From contig CANROE010000002.1 of the NCBI GenBank assembly GCA_947632195.1, positions 79,875 through 143,874 of the forward strand: 64,000 nucleotides of DNA. Direction: 5' to 3'. The stretch is from an uncultured Clostridia bacterium. GTDB taxonomy: Bacteria > Bacillota > Clostridia > Christensenellales > Borkfalkiaceae. Position numbers and translations under genes: made by a program. Positions 44,201 to 53,619 of this stretch are shown here, in pieces (position 1 is the stretch's first letter; the number at the start of each line of letters is the position of its first letter). The notes under the pieces were generated by a model, which was given only the letters and a program-made list of their open reading frames with translations, ran no database searches and was not told the origin of the DNA.

Positions 44201-45987
44201 GAGTAGTCGTTCTCCCGTTTGTTTGATGGCATGAGGTTAAATAGGATGAGCGAGATGACCGCACATACAAGGAAAATCAAGATGCCGATCACCGAAGCCA
44301 TAGCATAATTCGCTTCCGCACCGGTGGTAATGCCGTAAAGCCAAGTGATGAGAATCGTTGTATCACCCGGGATATATCCGCCCACTGCACCCCACGAATA
44401 ATGAAGCGGACCACCCTGCGTCAGAAGGTAAATGACATTGAAGTTGTTGATGTTCGACACAAAGCTCGTCAAAAGATACGGTCCCGTAACAAACAGCATA
44501 TACGGTAGCGTGATTTTACGGAATTGCTGAAAAGCATTTGCGCCGTCGATCTTCGCAGACTCATAAAGGTCTTGGGGGATATTCATAAGAATGCCCGATG
44601 TAATCAGCATCAGATAGGGAATACCGACCCAAATATTGATGACGATCACCATGACTTTGGCAAGCGTCCCGTCCGTCCAAAACGGTATGGGGTTATCGAT
44701 CCAACCCCAATCCATCAGGATCCCGTTGATAAACCCGTTCTCGGCAAACAGATTGGAGATATACAAGAGGGAAATAAACTGCGGGATCGCAATCGTCATG
44801 ACAAGAAGCGTCCGCCACAGTTTTTTGAGACGTATTCCTTTCCTGTTGATGAGCATCGCCACAAACATTCCGAGAAAGTAGTTCGTAAAAGTTGCAAACA
44901 ACGCCCAAATCAACGTCCATCCCAATATCTCACCGAAGGACAGCGATAGCTTGGAGCCAAAGGCAAATATTTGATTGAAGTTTTCAAATCCAACCCATGT
45001 AAACAGATTGTTGTATCCGTCATTCTCGAAAGTATAGTTCGTAAACGCCACGAGGATCATGAAGATGATGGGCAGGATCGTGAACATGACCATTCCGATC
45101 ACGGGAAGGGAAAGCAACGTTTTATGGAACTGGTTATCGATCACCGCGTGAAGATCGTCTTTATTTGATTTAACCTTTTTCCCGCTCGCCGTGATCTCAT
45201 CGAGAATACGCGCCTGTTTTACATTTAATCGCCAAGTATAGAGAAAAGCGACGATAAAGAATATGGTAATCAGACCGTAAAGAAGGATCTTGAACGAATT
45301 GTCAACATGTTCTGTTGTCCAAACGTCAAGAATCGGATCGTACTTCTCAATCACCGCGATTGTTCCGAGAGACCCAAACTTTGAAAGCCAATAGCCGCCC
45401 CAAAAAATCATATAGAAGATAAACACCGCTTCCATGAGGAAGAACAGCGTTCCCCTCAACCATTGCCCGTGGGCATAATTGGCAAATCCCATAAAAAGAT
45501 AGCTCAGCCGGGTTTTCCAACTTCCGTTTTTGAACGTCGTCCAAATATCCGCCACATTTTCGGCGACCTTGCGACCAAAGTTCTTAACGGCCTGCCACAG
45601 CTTTTTGAACTTTTGCGCGAACCACCCGGGAATGGCCTTGAAAAATCTGCCTGTCTTGTACAGAATTTTTTGAAGCCGGTTGAGCCTTAAATATTCCGTA
45701 ACGGAAAGCGTTGCGTTTTTGCCCGCCGTTGCAGCTTCTTCCGCTTCGTACCTTTCCAAAAATTCGTTGAACAGCGTATCCGCAAAATCACCTTCTATGA
45801 CCTCGTATTTGCCAAAAGAATTTCTTGCTATGGCAATTTCCCCTTCGCCGGAAGAGGAATCCTGCGTTACGGGGGTAAACGCCGCATAGCGTTCTTCCCC
45901 ATACGCAAACGACAACACCTCACGCATGGGAACCGTTTTGCCGCTCCCAAGTGTGATTTGGTAAATTTGCTCTTTGCTCTTACCCAT
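44197..45987 (-). CDS. ganP: GanP/MalF-type ABC permease fused to a DUF1292-like N-terminal domain
   Basis: A 596-residue permease, longer than the usual 420-520. The core in the second half has the EAA loop YESAKIDGANAFQQFRKITL and a typical MalF C-terminus. The first about 90 residues are soluble: YQITLGSGKTVPMREVLSF, then YAAFTPV, then GEIAIARNSFGKYEVIEGDF and FNEFLERYEAEE, a pattern I read as a DUF1292 domain. A basic amphipathic segment (about 105-150) and a first pair of helices (LRGTLFFLMEAVFIFYMIFW) follow. It is the first of the two permease genes, downstream of the binding protein, and is coupled by ATGA to the next. Confidence 0.85.
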   Translation of the reverse strand: MGKSKEQIYQITLGSGKTVPMREVLSFAYGEERYAAFTPVTQDSSSGEGEIAIARNSFGKYEVIEGDFADTLFNEFLERYEAEEAATAGKNATLSVTEYLRLNRLQKILYKTGRFFKAIPGWFAQKFKKLWQAVKNFGRKVAENVADIWTTFKNGSWKTRLSYLFMGFANYAHGQWLRGTLFFLMEAVFIFYMIFWGGYWLSKFGSLGTIAVIEKYDPILDVWTTEHVDNSFKILLYGLITIFFIVAFLYTWRLNVKQARILDEITASGKKVKSNKDDLHAVIDNQFHKTLLSLPVIGMVMFTILPIIFMILVAFTNYTFENDGYNNLFTWVGFENFNQIFAFGSKLSLSFGEILGWTLIWALFATFTNYFLGMFVAMLINRKGIRLKKLWRTLLVMTIAIPQFISLLYISNLFAENGFINGILMDWGWIDNPIPFWTDGTLAKVMVIVINIWVGIPYLMLITSGILMNIPQDLYESAKIDGANAFQQFRKITLPYMLFVTGPYLLTSFVSNINNFNVIYLLTQGGPLHYSWGAVGGYIPGDTTILITWLYGITTGAEANYAMASVIGILIFLVCAVISLILFNLMPSNKRENDYS

Positions 45988-46059
45988 TGCTTTCCTCCCT
46001 TATCATTACCCGAAAGCTCAGGCGGTAAGTGTTAAATCATATTCCTTTTGAATCGTTCC

Positions 46060-47319
46060 TTACAATGCAACCGCTTCGCCATCAGAACCTTTCAAGCCGT
46101 TCAGCTGCCCTTCGTATGTATTCAGAAGTCCGCGGAGAGTATCATCATCGGATGTGCTTGTTTTAGCGCTCCCGACCATAATATCAACGACCGACCACCA
46201 GTTAGTGGGATACTGTCCCTGCAAGGTGGTTTCCGCATTTGCGAGAACCGTAAGCGCTTCGGAAGTCGCCTCTTTTGCCGCTTCCTTGTCCGAAGGCCCC
46301 CAACCGACTTTTTCAAAACGCTCAAGCTGACATTCCTTGCTTGTTAAAAACATCGCGAGTTTCTGCAAATACGATGCACGGTATGCGTCGCCTTGCGGCT
46401 TCACGCACATCAATTTTCTTCCGAGATAAGACACGAGCTGATAGCTCTCACCGCCATCTTGGAATGCGGGAAGTTTTGCTACACCGAGATTCTCTTTCAG
46501 CGCTTCCTTTGCCGCTTTATAATTCCAAATCCCGCTTACGACCACAGCCGACGGGATCTTTGCACTAAAATCGGCAACTTCGGCGGAGGCGTGGTAGCAG
46601 CTCGACTGCAATAATTTTTGCATTCCGCGGAGAGCAATAACGCCCGCGTCGGAATTGAACGTGTCATCGTAAGCGGTAAAGTTGCCGTTCTCGTCCGTCG
46701 TCCACTCCGACTTGCAGCCTGTCGCATAGAAGAAGGAGGCCGCGTACCAACTCCCGCCGTCTTCCGTAAGATTCATTGAAAAGTTCCTGCCCGCTTTTTC
46801 GCAATCCTCGATCAGCTTTTCAAGACTGCCGATGTCTTCTTCCGGTATCACGCTCTTGTCGTAAAACATGAAATAGCCGTTGTCTGCCGTCATGGGAAAA
46901 GCGCGGACAGTATTGCCTATCGTTGCCGCTTGGACGGAATCTTCATCGCAATTCGCTTTGATCGCATCCACCGAAGCCGAACTTAACGTTTGCAGAAGTT
47001 TGGAATGAACGCCGCGCGCAAGCGTATCTTGTGCGACGCAGAAGATGTCCGCGCAGGACGCGGGCGTTGAGATCGCATTGCCCATCGCTTTCGATTCGGA
47101 AACGATCTCGACCGTTGCATTGAACTTCACGCCAAACTCATTTGTTTCATTAAACTTTTCGATCTGCTGCTTGGTAAGCGCGTCGGTGCCCTCTCCGACC
47201 CATACGGTAATGTTATAGGTGGAGCCGTCGTCCTTGTTTTCGCCGCAAGCTGCCGAGCCTCCGACAACAGGAAGGAGCATCGCCAAACTCAAAAGGCATA
47301 CCAAGAATTTCTTTTTCAT
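46060..47319 (-). CDS. ganS: GanS-type sugar-binding lipoprotein
   Basis: A 419-residue extracellular solute-binding protein of the maltose-binding class. A short signal peptide ends in lipobox SAAC-G (about residue 25). The mature part begins with ITVWVGEGTDALTKQQIEKF and contains a typical VVVSGIWNYKAAKEAL hinge region. AAGGAGG lies six bases before ATG at 47319. Placed between the cytoplasmic GH53 gene and the permeases, it probably captures galacto-oligosaccharides released by the exported galactanase. Substrate is inferred from context. Confidence 0.88.
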   Translation of the reverse strand: MKKKFLVCLLSLAMLLPVVGGSAACGENKDDGSTYNITVWVGEGTDALTKQQIEKFNETNEFGVKFNATVEIVSESKAMGNAISTPASCADIFCVAQDTLARGVHSKLLQTLSSASVDAIKANCDEDSVQAATIGNTVRAFPMTADNGYFMFYDKSVIPEEDIGSLEKLIEDCEKAGRNFSMNLTEDGGSWYAASFFYATGCKSEWTTDENGNFTAYDDTFNSDAGVIALRGMQKLLQSSCYHASAEVADFSAKIPSAVVVSGIWNYKAAKEALKENLGVAKLPAFQDGGESYQLVSYLGRKLMCVKPQGDAYRASYLQKLAMFLTSKECQLERFEKVGWGPSDKEAAKEATSEALTVLANAETTLQGQYPTNWWSVVDIMVGSAKTSTSDDDTLRGLLNTYEGQLNGLKGSDGEAVAL

Positions 47320-47399
47320 AAATTCCTCCTTAATCATGCTTTGTGTATCATTCATAGCCAACTTACGATTGGCAAAATTCCGTTTTCGGCACCGCCGCC

Positions 47400-48512
47400 T
47401 TATTTCACCGCAAACGCGTCGAAGGCGGGAAGTTTCCGACCCTCGTAGTCGAACAGACAGTGATTGGCGTACTCGTTGCGGTTTGACTTTTTATCGCTGT
47501 GGATATATTCCTTTCCCGCGTCCGATGCCCAACAATTCTCGCCGTACGGAGTCCAAAGCGGTTCCCAATAACAGACAAGCTCTACGCCGTGCTTTTGGGC
47601 AAGCGCGAGGAAGTCCTCCGTAAACCGCCGCTGTCCGTCAACCGACAAGGGATACTTCTTGTTGAAAGCGCTGTCCTCGTGCGTCCCATTGTTTACCATA
47701 AGCGCCTCGCTGTCGTCGCTCTTGATATAATCCTCGCTTGTGAACGCGCGGCCAAGTTCCACGACCATGATGTGCTTTCGGAATTTCTTGCAGTTTTCGA
47801 CGTTTGCGAAGAACTGCTCAAAGGGACCGTGCCAATAGGAGTAGTAGGACATGCCGATGATGTCATAGTCCACGGCTGCCTCTTGCATTTTACCGTAAAA
47901 CTCGTTGTATATCTTCTGGTCGTAGCTTCTTTCAAGATGCAGAATGATCCCCGCTTCCGGGTAGATCTCTCTGCAAGCCTTGATCCCCCCTTTGAGGAGC
48001 TTGATCAGACTGTCGTAATTGGTGCGGGAACCGTCCGGCTGTTCGTCGAGATGACCGAACGGCCACAGCGTACCGTTCGTGATCTCGTTCCCCACCTGTA
48101 TAAATTCTATATCGATTCCCTTTTCCTTTGCCGTTTTCAACGTTGCGGAGGTAAAGGCATAGACTCGTTCTGCAAGTCCATCGAGGTCAAGCCCGCGCCA
48201 TGCCTTGGGAACACACTGCTTTGCGGGATCAGCCCAAAAATCGGAGTAATGAAAGTCCGCCATAATGCGGTAGCCTTTCTCCTGCGCAAGCGAAGCGAGC
48301 TTGATAAAATTCGCCACATCGCACGTTCCCGCAAGGTACGGCTCCCCGTTTTCTCCGTATGGATCGTTCCAAATGCGGATCCGCATGACATCTACGCCAT
48401 TATTGCGGAATGCTTCAAGCGGTCGCATTTCCCTGTCGCCGTCGAAATACTTTGCATGATGTACCTCTTCCATTTCAAGATAGGTAGAAGTATCAATTCC
48501 GAGTCTCATCAT
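47400..48512 (-). CDS. GH53 galactanase without signal peptide
   Basis: A 370-residue enzyme consisting only of the GH53 barrel. It shows MRIRIWNDPYGENGEPY, DFHYSDFWADPAKQ, the acid/base glutamate in FIQVGNEITNG, the nucleophile glutamate in HIMVVELGRAF, and VCYWEPLWTPYG near the end. No signal peptide, lipobox or anchor is present, so it should act in the cytoplasm on imported galacto-oligosaccharides. That is unusual for a family whose known members are mostly secreted. The start follows the stop of the small zinc-ribbon gene directly. Together with the exported paralogue it forms an outside/inside pair. Confidence 0.9.
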   Translation of the reverse strand: MMRLGIDTSTYLEMEEVHHAKYFDGDREMRPLEAFRNNGVDVMRIRIWNDPYGENGEPYLAGTCDVANFIKLASLAQEKGYRIMADFHYSDFWADPAKQCVPKAWRGLDLDGLAERVYAFTSATLKTAKEKGIDIEFIQVGNEITNGTLWPFGHLDEQPDGSRTNYDSLIKLLKGGIKACREIYPEAGIILHLERSYDQKIYNEFYGKMQEAAVDYDIIGMSYYSYWHGPFEQFFANVENCKKFRKHIMVVELGRAFTSEDYIKSDDSEALMVNNGTHEDSAFNKKYPLSVDGQRRFTEDFLALAQKHGVELVCYWEPLWTPYGENCWASDAGKEYIHSDKKSNRNEYANHCLFDYEGRKLPAFDAFAVK

Positions 48513-48773
48513 TCACTGCTCCCCCGCTTCGTGCTTTTTGAACTTCGGCGGCTCGTTGTCCGCGCCGAAATCGACGACGCGCTCATCCAAACGACCATAT
48601 TTCATCTTAAAGATGTTGTAACGTTTCAAAACTTCGTCCTCGCTACCGTGGAAGCAGCACCGCAGGCAATAGTATTCATTCTTCGCTTCGTCGAAAAACA
48701 TATCCATGTCGATGTCGCGCTTGAAGCATTCCGGACAACGGTAGTTTAATTTGCCTTTCGTAGACTGAGCCAT
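48513..48773 (-). CDS. Small zinc-ribbon protein of the galactan operon
   Basis: An 86-residue protein with CPEC near residue 13 and CLRCC near residue 37, a one-domain zinc ribbon, followed by a charged tail ending near EPPKFKKHEAGEQ. It overlaps the upstream 639-residue gene by 28 bases and ends right at the start of the cytoplasmic GH53 gene, so it is certainly co-transcribed. No known galactan-pathway role exists for such a protein. A regulatory or assembly partner of the preceding protein is possible. Confidence 0.65.
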   Translation of the reverse strand: MAQSTKGKLNYRCPECFKRDIDMDMFFDEAKNEYYCLRCCFHGSEDEVLKRYNIFKMKYGRLDERVVDFGADNEPPKFKKHEAGEQ

Positions 48774-50665
48774 GATCTGAACTCGCCTCCTTTTAATTTC
48801 TTGCTGACGCGGAGATGGTAAACAGGCGAGAAAGCAATGCCCTCTTCTACCGAACAGGAATCAGGCTCATCACCATTGAGTGTGATCTCCGTATTGACAT
48901 CCGGGATTCTCGCATACGCGCCACCGCTGCTGCCCGCGCCCAATTCGATTTTCCGGTTCTTATAGGAAAACTGCAATTCCGATTGCTCTTTCTTCTCCAC
49001 ACCGTGTCCGGGGAACAACGGGTTCTCGGCGTTGTCGTCGCAGACAAACCGATATGCTCCGAGCGTTACCCCGGTCATATCCGGTTGATATTCCGTCGTT
49101 CCGAACCCGCCCGTGAAGTATTCCTCGATCTCCACTTCTTCACCGTGAAGGTCGTTCAATATCTCACGCGTGATGCGAAGGGTCCCCACGGGATGTGTTT
49201 CTCCATTCTTCAAAGAGAGCGTTGAAACGTACATCTCAAACATGAAAGTCGTTCGGATGACGATCTCCAACCCGGCAATCTTCACCGTAACGGGGTTTGT
49301 GATAACGCTCACCCCGTTCACCTCATTTTGGAATGTTGCCATTGTGCGCGTGAGACACAAGTCTACCGTTTGACCTTTATAATGTATCTTGCATGAAGCG
49401 ACCGTCCCCGCGCCCGCGTAGTGGGTGAAATATCCCGCGCGGTAGTTCGCCTGAATGAGGTAAGGGTAAGATGCGTCGTATACATTATCCGTCCCGATGC
49501 CCGTCTTTTGCTCGACCCGTGCGACATACGGTCGAAGATCGATCATGGCACCGCCTTGATTGAAGTCGAGGCAGCAACGCATATTCGGATCCGCGTACCA
49601 AAAGTACTCCTTGTCGCTCCCATAGAGAATATCCTTCCAAAGGGCGCATTCGGCGCGGCGGTAGTCGGGGTGCGTCTCACGGTAGTAGTCCGCAAGCTCG
49701 CTCATCGTCATATCGACGCATTTGCCCTCTTGTTTGAGCTTGCCATAGTACTTCATCATGTCTTTATAGGACTTGGCAAGGCGTTCATAGGGCGATTCCC
49801 ATCTGCCCGCTTTGTTCAGCCAGCCCGGACCGACAAAGACCATGTTGTAGCAGAAGCCATGGTTGTATTTTGCGAGGTGTCTGTACTGATCGATGAGGTT
49901 ATAGAGGTAGGGATATTCCGTCCCCTTCTCATCTTCATAATAGATCATGCCGCGCAAAACATTCTGCGGGTGCGTCCCGAAGTTGGAGCCGTTCCCGTCA
50001 AAACATGCCATGAGGTCGCGGGAAAGGTGCGGGATAGCGACGATGCCGCTGTCGTCATTCGCGTCCGATGCGGGGCAATGCGAGTTTACTTTGGACGGAA
50101 TCCACGGATTCCACGGCCCGCCGTCCATGAAGGTGTACCAAGAATTGTTGCAAGTATGGTAGGCTTTCGGGCCCTCCTCCCAACAAGTCGCTACGGCGCA
50201 CTTCACGCTCGGATATTTTTCTTTGATGTATTTGATCGTGAACGCGTCGAGGAAATAGCTGCCCGTCGATTCGGGATAGAATCCGAACTTTTCATAAAAT
50301 AGCCCGAAGCAATCATCCACGATTTGTTTCTTCGTCTCCTCGTCGAACATCCAAATGCAGAAGTCCTCGGTCTTGTACTTCTCCTTGAACTGCTTGCAGG
50401 GGAGCCCCAAAAGAGACAGCCCAATCTCATCGCCGTACTGTGCGTGGTGTTCCTTTGCGATCTCAACGATTTTATCCGAGAACAGCGACGCATAGGTAAT
50501 CTGTATCGTGGTTTTCAGTCCGCACTCATGCGCCGATTCCTGTTGGAACAGGAAAATATCAAGAGACTCGTCGCGCACGTCTCTTTTCCCGCCAAGCGCC
50601 CGCTCCGCATACTCGGGCGAAAGCTCTGGACGGTGAATGATGTTTAATGCCAATTTATTCTCCAC
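48746..50665 (-). CDS. Unassigned 639-residue protein leading the galactan operon (possible glycosidase-like)
   Basis: A cytoplasmic protein (no signal peptide). The first 350 residues have the rhythm of a (beta/alpha)-barrel seen in GH57- or deacetylase-like enzymes: IIHRPELSPE, QITYASLFSDKIVEIAKEHH, GFYPESTGSYFLDAF, SGIVAIPHLSRDL. The C-terminal 250 residues look like beta-sandwiches. DUF3863/DUF3864-type proteins are my nearest recollection, which I cannot confirm. GTG at 50665 is preferred because GGAGG lies seven bases upstream; ATG at 50671 is too close to it. It is the first gene behind the operon promoter, so it is likely an enzyme acting on galactan fragments or a related glycan. Confidence 0.6.
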   Translation of the reverse strand: MENKLALNIIHRPELSPEYAERALGGKRDVRDESLDIFLFQQESAHECGLKTTIQITYASLFSDKIVEIAKEHHAQYGDEIGLSLLGLPCKQFKEKYKTEDFCIWMFDEETKKQIVDDCFGLFYEKFGFYPESTGSYFLDAFTIKYIKEKYPSVKCAVATCWEEGPKAYHTCNNSWYTFMDGGPWNPWIPSKVNSHCPASDANDDSGIVAIPHLSRDLMACFDGNGSNFGTHPQNVLRGMIYYEDEKGTEYPYLYNLIDQYRHLAKYNHGFCYNMVFVGPGWLNKAGRWESPYERLAKSYKDMMKYYGKLKQEGKCVDMTMSELADYYRETHPDYRRAECALWKDILYGSDKEYFWYADPNMRCCLDFNQGGAMIDLRPYVARVEQKTGIGTDNVYDASYPYLIQANYRAGYFTHYAGAGTVASCKIHYKGQTVDLCLTRTMATFQNEVNGVSVITNPVTVKIAGLEIVIRTTFMFEMYVSTLSLKNGETHPVGTLRITREILNDLHGEEVEIEEYFTGGFGTTEYQPDMTGVTLGAYRFVCDDNAENPLFPGHGVEKKEQSELQFSYKNRKIELGAGSSGGAYARIPDVNTEITLNGDEPDSCSVEEGIAFSPVYHLRVSKKLKGGEFRSWLSLRKAN

Positions 50666-50754
50666 AGCCATTCCTCCAATGGACTTTATTAAAATCGAAT
50701 GAAACGCCTTTACCGCCAAAGGTAACAATTTCCCCTTCCCCATTTTTCTTTTAG

Positions 50755-50783
50755 ATTATATCATAGAGCATTTATCATTTCAA
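50755..50783 (-). promoter_or_regulatory. Promoter of the galactan operon
   Basis: On the minus strand TTGAAA (50783-50778), 17 bases and TATAAT (50760-50755) lie about 90 bases before the first gene. No clear cre site or inverted-repeat operator was found next to it. Confidence 0.75.
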
Positions 50784-51159
50784 CCCCCGAACTGTTTGAA
50801 AACACCATGCCTTATAAATATTTCTGAGATTTTTTTGAAAAATTTTTTACTCACAAACAGTTTTACGACCACGAGAAACATCTTCGTTTTGAAAACGTCC
50901 AATAAAATGAATTTTTGCGCAGATATTTTGTTCTGTGAAAATCAAACAAAAGAAAGAGCAATCGCAAACGAAAACCGTAGCGATTGCCTTTTGGGGGGGA
51001 ATTATATTACAAATCGCGGAAGGTTCTGCGCGAGTTGCAATCACTGAGAACAAGGGCTTTTTATCCTTAGAGGATGTGCCGTTCTTTCCCTATAACCGTC
51101 TGCGGATCGCTCCGCAGACGATAAAAAGGGAGGAATTTATTACAAACCGCAGGAATGCG
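50784..51159. other. Gap between galactan promoter and galE with two hairpins
   Basis: No gene is seen. GCAATCGC (50958-50965) and GCGATTGC (50980-50987) form a hairpin that on the minus strand is followed by a T-rich tract, a probable galE terminator. CGTCTGCGGA (51097-51106), a 4-base loop and TCCGCAGACG (51111-51120) form a perfect 10-bp hairpin 40 bases past the galE stop, without a T-run. The rest is AT-rich sequence. Confidence 0.6.
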
Positions 51160-52176
51160 TTAGCGCGGGTTGTAACCGTTGGGGTTTTTCTTTTGCCAAT
51201 TCCAAAGGGACGCGCACATCTCGTCAATGCCGAGCTGCGCTTTCCAACCAAGTTCTCGCTCCGCCTTCGAAGCGTCGGAATAACATTCCGCAATGTCGCC
51301 TGCCCGCCTCGGTTTTATGGCATAGGGAAGCGGATGCTCGCAGGCTTTTTCAAAGGCATGGATCACGTCGAGGACGCTATACCCTTTCCCCGTGCCGAGA
51401 TTGTAGGTATAAACGCCATTCTTGTTGAGTTTATCAATGGCGGCGACATGTCCCTTGGCAAGATCGACGACGTGGATATAGTCTCTGACTCCCGTTCCGT
51501 CGGGCGTGGGATAATCGTTCCCGAACACTCCCACCTCCTGCAATTCTCCGATCGCCACTTTTGCAATGTACGGCGTGAGATTGTTGGGAATGCCTTTCGG
51601 GTCCTCACCGATGAGCCCGCTCTCGTGCGCTCCCACGGGGTTGAAATAGCGGAGAAGCACTACCGTCCATTCGGGGTCGGCGGCATAAACATCTTTCAGG
51701 ATCAGCTCCTGCATGTACTTGCTTGTGCCGTAAGGATTGGTAGTCCCACCCACCTTGCAGCTCTCGTCAAGCGGAAGTTTTTCAGGCGTACCGTAGACGG
51801 TAGCAGATGACGAAAAGACAATTTTCTTGCAGCCATGCTTTCTCATCTCGTCGATGAGGACAAGGGTACCACCGATGTTGTTATCGTAGTATTCGATGGG
51901 CTTTTGGCAGGATTCCCCCACCGCTTTCAGCCCCGCAAAGTGAATGACCCAATCGATCTTTTGTTTTTCGAAAATGCGCTCAAGGAGCTTCCTGTCGCGC
52001 ACGTCGCCTTCGTAGACGGAAATTTTCTTTCCGGTGATCTGTTCCACCCGCTTGAGACTTTCAGGAGAAGCGTTGGAATAGTTGTCAACGACGACAACTT
52101 CGTGCCCGCTTTCGAGAAGTTCCACGCAGGTATGGGAGCCGATATACCCCGCGCCCCCTGTCACCAAAATCTTCAT
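51160..52176 (-). CDS. galE: UDP-glucose 4-epimerase
   Basis: A 338-residue enzyme interconverting UDP-galactose and UDP-glucose in the Leloir pathway. The NAD-binding motif GGAGYIGSH is at residues 7-15. The catalytic set is the Ser/Thr in FSSSATVYG and Tyr/Lys in NPYGTSKYM. The C-terminal half has the [15 protein letters not shown] motif of GalE. GGGAGG lies nine bases before ATG at 52176. The gene is transcribed alone, with a hairpin behind it and an iterated intergenic region before it. Length and motifs are normal. Confidence 0.95.
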   Translation of the reverse strand: MKILVTGGAGYIGSHTCVELLESGHEVVVVDNYSNASPESLKRVEQITGKKISVYEGDVRDRKLLERIFEKQKIDWVIHFAGLKAVGESCQKPIEYYDNNIGGTLVLIDEMRKHGCKKIVFSSSATVYGTPEKLPLDESCKVGGTTNPYGTSKYMQELILKDVYAADPEWTVVLLRYFNPVGAHESGLIGEDPKGIPNNLTPYIAKVAIGELQEVGVFGNDYPTPDGTGVRDYIHVVDLAKGHVAAIDKLNKNGVYTYNLGTGKGYSVLDVIHAFEKACEHPLPYAIKPRRAGDIAECYSDASKAERELGWKAQLGIDEMCASLWNWQKKNPNGYNPR

Positions 52177-52223
52177 GCTCTATACCTCCCATTTATTTTT
52201 TTCTACAAATTTTGTGCGCCTGC

Positions 52224-52386
52224 ACTATACAAAACAATTAGTTTTAAGCGTTTTGTGTTTTTCTACTATACAAAATCATCGATTTTACAATGTTTTGATG
52301 ATTCACTATAAAAACTTTGTCTTTTTATGAAGTTTTTATAGATTGCTATAAAAACTCTTGACTTTCTTGTTTTTATGTCATATACT
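52224..52386. repeat. Four degenerate 40-bp repeats with promoter and palindrome upstream of the DUF4143 ATPase
   Basis: The text CTATA(C/A)AAAA recurs at 52225, 52266, 52306 and 52346, giving units of 40-41 bases that each also contain a TTTT-rich reverse half. The last two units form a perfect 11-bp palindrome, AGTTTTTATAG (52331-52341) and CTATAAAAACT (52346-52356). Directly behind is a plus-strand promoter: TTGACT (52358-52363), 17 bases, TATACT (52381-52386). The array spans almost the whole gap between galE and the ATPase gene and looks like an operator array. Confidence 0.75.
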
Positions 52387-52404
52387 TTATGTGAGGTGAA
52401 TGAC

Positions 52405-53589
52405 ATGATCGCAAGAAAACAATATCTTGACAGATTGATCGCGCTCAGGGACACGCAAGTCATCAAGGTTGTGACGGGCGTGCGCCGCTCGGGGAAATCC
52501 ACTCTTCTCGAACTCTTTCGGGATTATCTTCTCTCGCAAGGCATACCCGAACGGAACATGATTTCAGTGAGTTTTGAACTGCTTGAAAATCATTCTCTGC
52601 TCGACTATCGCAAGCTACACCAATATATTTTAGAGCGGCTTGTTCCCGATGAGATGAACTATATCTTTTTGGATGAGATTCAGGAAGTCCCCGACTTTCA
52701 AAAAGCCGTCGATTCCCTTTTTGTCAGAAAGAACGTTGACCTATACATCACAGGATCCAATGCGCGAATGCTCTCGGGCGAACTCGCTACTCTCCTATCG
52801 GGAAGATATATCGAAATTCAAATCCTGCCATTCTCCTTTGCGGAATATTATTCGCTCATCGGCGGAGACCGCCGCACGGCATTTGCCGCATATCTCCAGA
52901 ATGGCGGACTCCCCTATGCCGCCCAGCTTAAGGATGAAGTGGCTCGCTGCGGATATATCGAGGGCATCTTCAACACCGTGCTCCTCAAGGACGTCGTGCA
53001 ACGCAAGAAAATCTTAGATGTAACGCTGCTGCAATCGGTCATTCGGTTTCTCTTTGATAACATTGGAAACATCGTCTCCGTCAAGAAAATCGCAGACAGC
53101 CTGACTTCATACGGTCGTTCTGCCACCGCCGCCACGGTCGGCGGATATGTGGAAGCGCTCATGGAGGCGTTTGTTCTCTACAAAGCCGAACGCTACGACG
53201 TGCGGGGTAAACAGATCTTGAAGTCGCTTGAAAAATACTATCTCGTCGATCTCGGCTTTCGTCAAGTATTGTTCGGTGAAAACCGAAGCAATCTCGGCTT
53301 TGCGCTTGAAAATATCGTCTATCTCGAACTTTTGCGGCGAGGCTACCGTGTCATGATCGGAAAAGTCAATGAGACAGAGGTGGATTTTGTCGCCGAGAAA
53401 GGGAACGAGCGTATCTATTATCAAGTCGCTGCCTCCGTTCTCGACCCTGCCACTTTCGCACGTGAAATCGATCCGCTCAAAAAGATCAGGGACAATTACC
53501 CAAAATATATCTTAACGCTTGACGATTTCCCCATGCAGGAGGCTGGGATCCCCACCATCAACGTGATCGATTTTCTGCTCAAAGATTGA
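52405..53589 (+). CDS. AAA_14/DUF4143-type ATPase
   Basis: A 394-residue ATPase. Walker A GVRRSGKSTLLE lies near residue 28, Walker B-like YIFLDEIQEV near 95, and a sensor-like TGSNARML near 125. The C-terminal DUF4143 part (about 210-394) has LGFALENIVYLELLRRGY and EVDFVAE followed by IYYQVA, a PD-(D/E)xK-like core. ATG at 52405 has GAGGTG six bases upstream. Its biological role is unknown for the family. It is oriented against galE and galK and has its own promoter with repeats, so it is probably an unrelated insert in the galactose region. Confidence 0.85.
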   Translation: MIARKQYLDRLIALRDTQVIKVVTGVRRSGKSTLLELFRDYLLSQGIPERNMISVSFELLENHSLLDYRKLHQYILERLVPDEMNYIFLDEIQEVPDFQKAVDSLFVRKNVDLYITGSNARMLSGELATLLSGRYIEIQILPFSFAEYYSLIGGDRRTAFAAYLQNGGLPYAAQLKDEVARCGYIEGIFNTVLLKDVVQRKKILDVTLLQSVIRFLFDNIGNIVSVKKIADSLTSYGRSATAATVGGYVEALMEAFVLYKAERYDVRGKQILKSLEKYYLVDLGFRQVLFGENRSNLGFALENIVYLELLRRGYRVMIGKVNETEVDFVAEKGNERIYYQVAASVLDPATFAREIDPLKKIRDNYPKYILTLDDFPMQEAGIPTINVIDFLLKD

Positions 53590-53619
53590 GGCCCTATCCG
53601 TCGCAACCATGCGGCGGAT

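Noticed and set aside
52224..52386. CRISPR array
   Set aside because: The 40-base periodicity is degenerate along the whole unit with no constant repeat/variable spacer pattern, and no cas gene is near.
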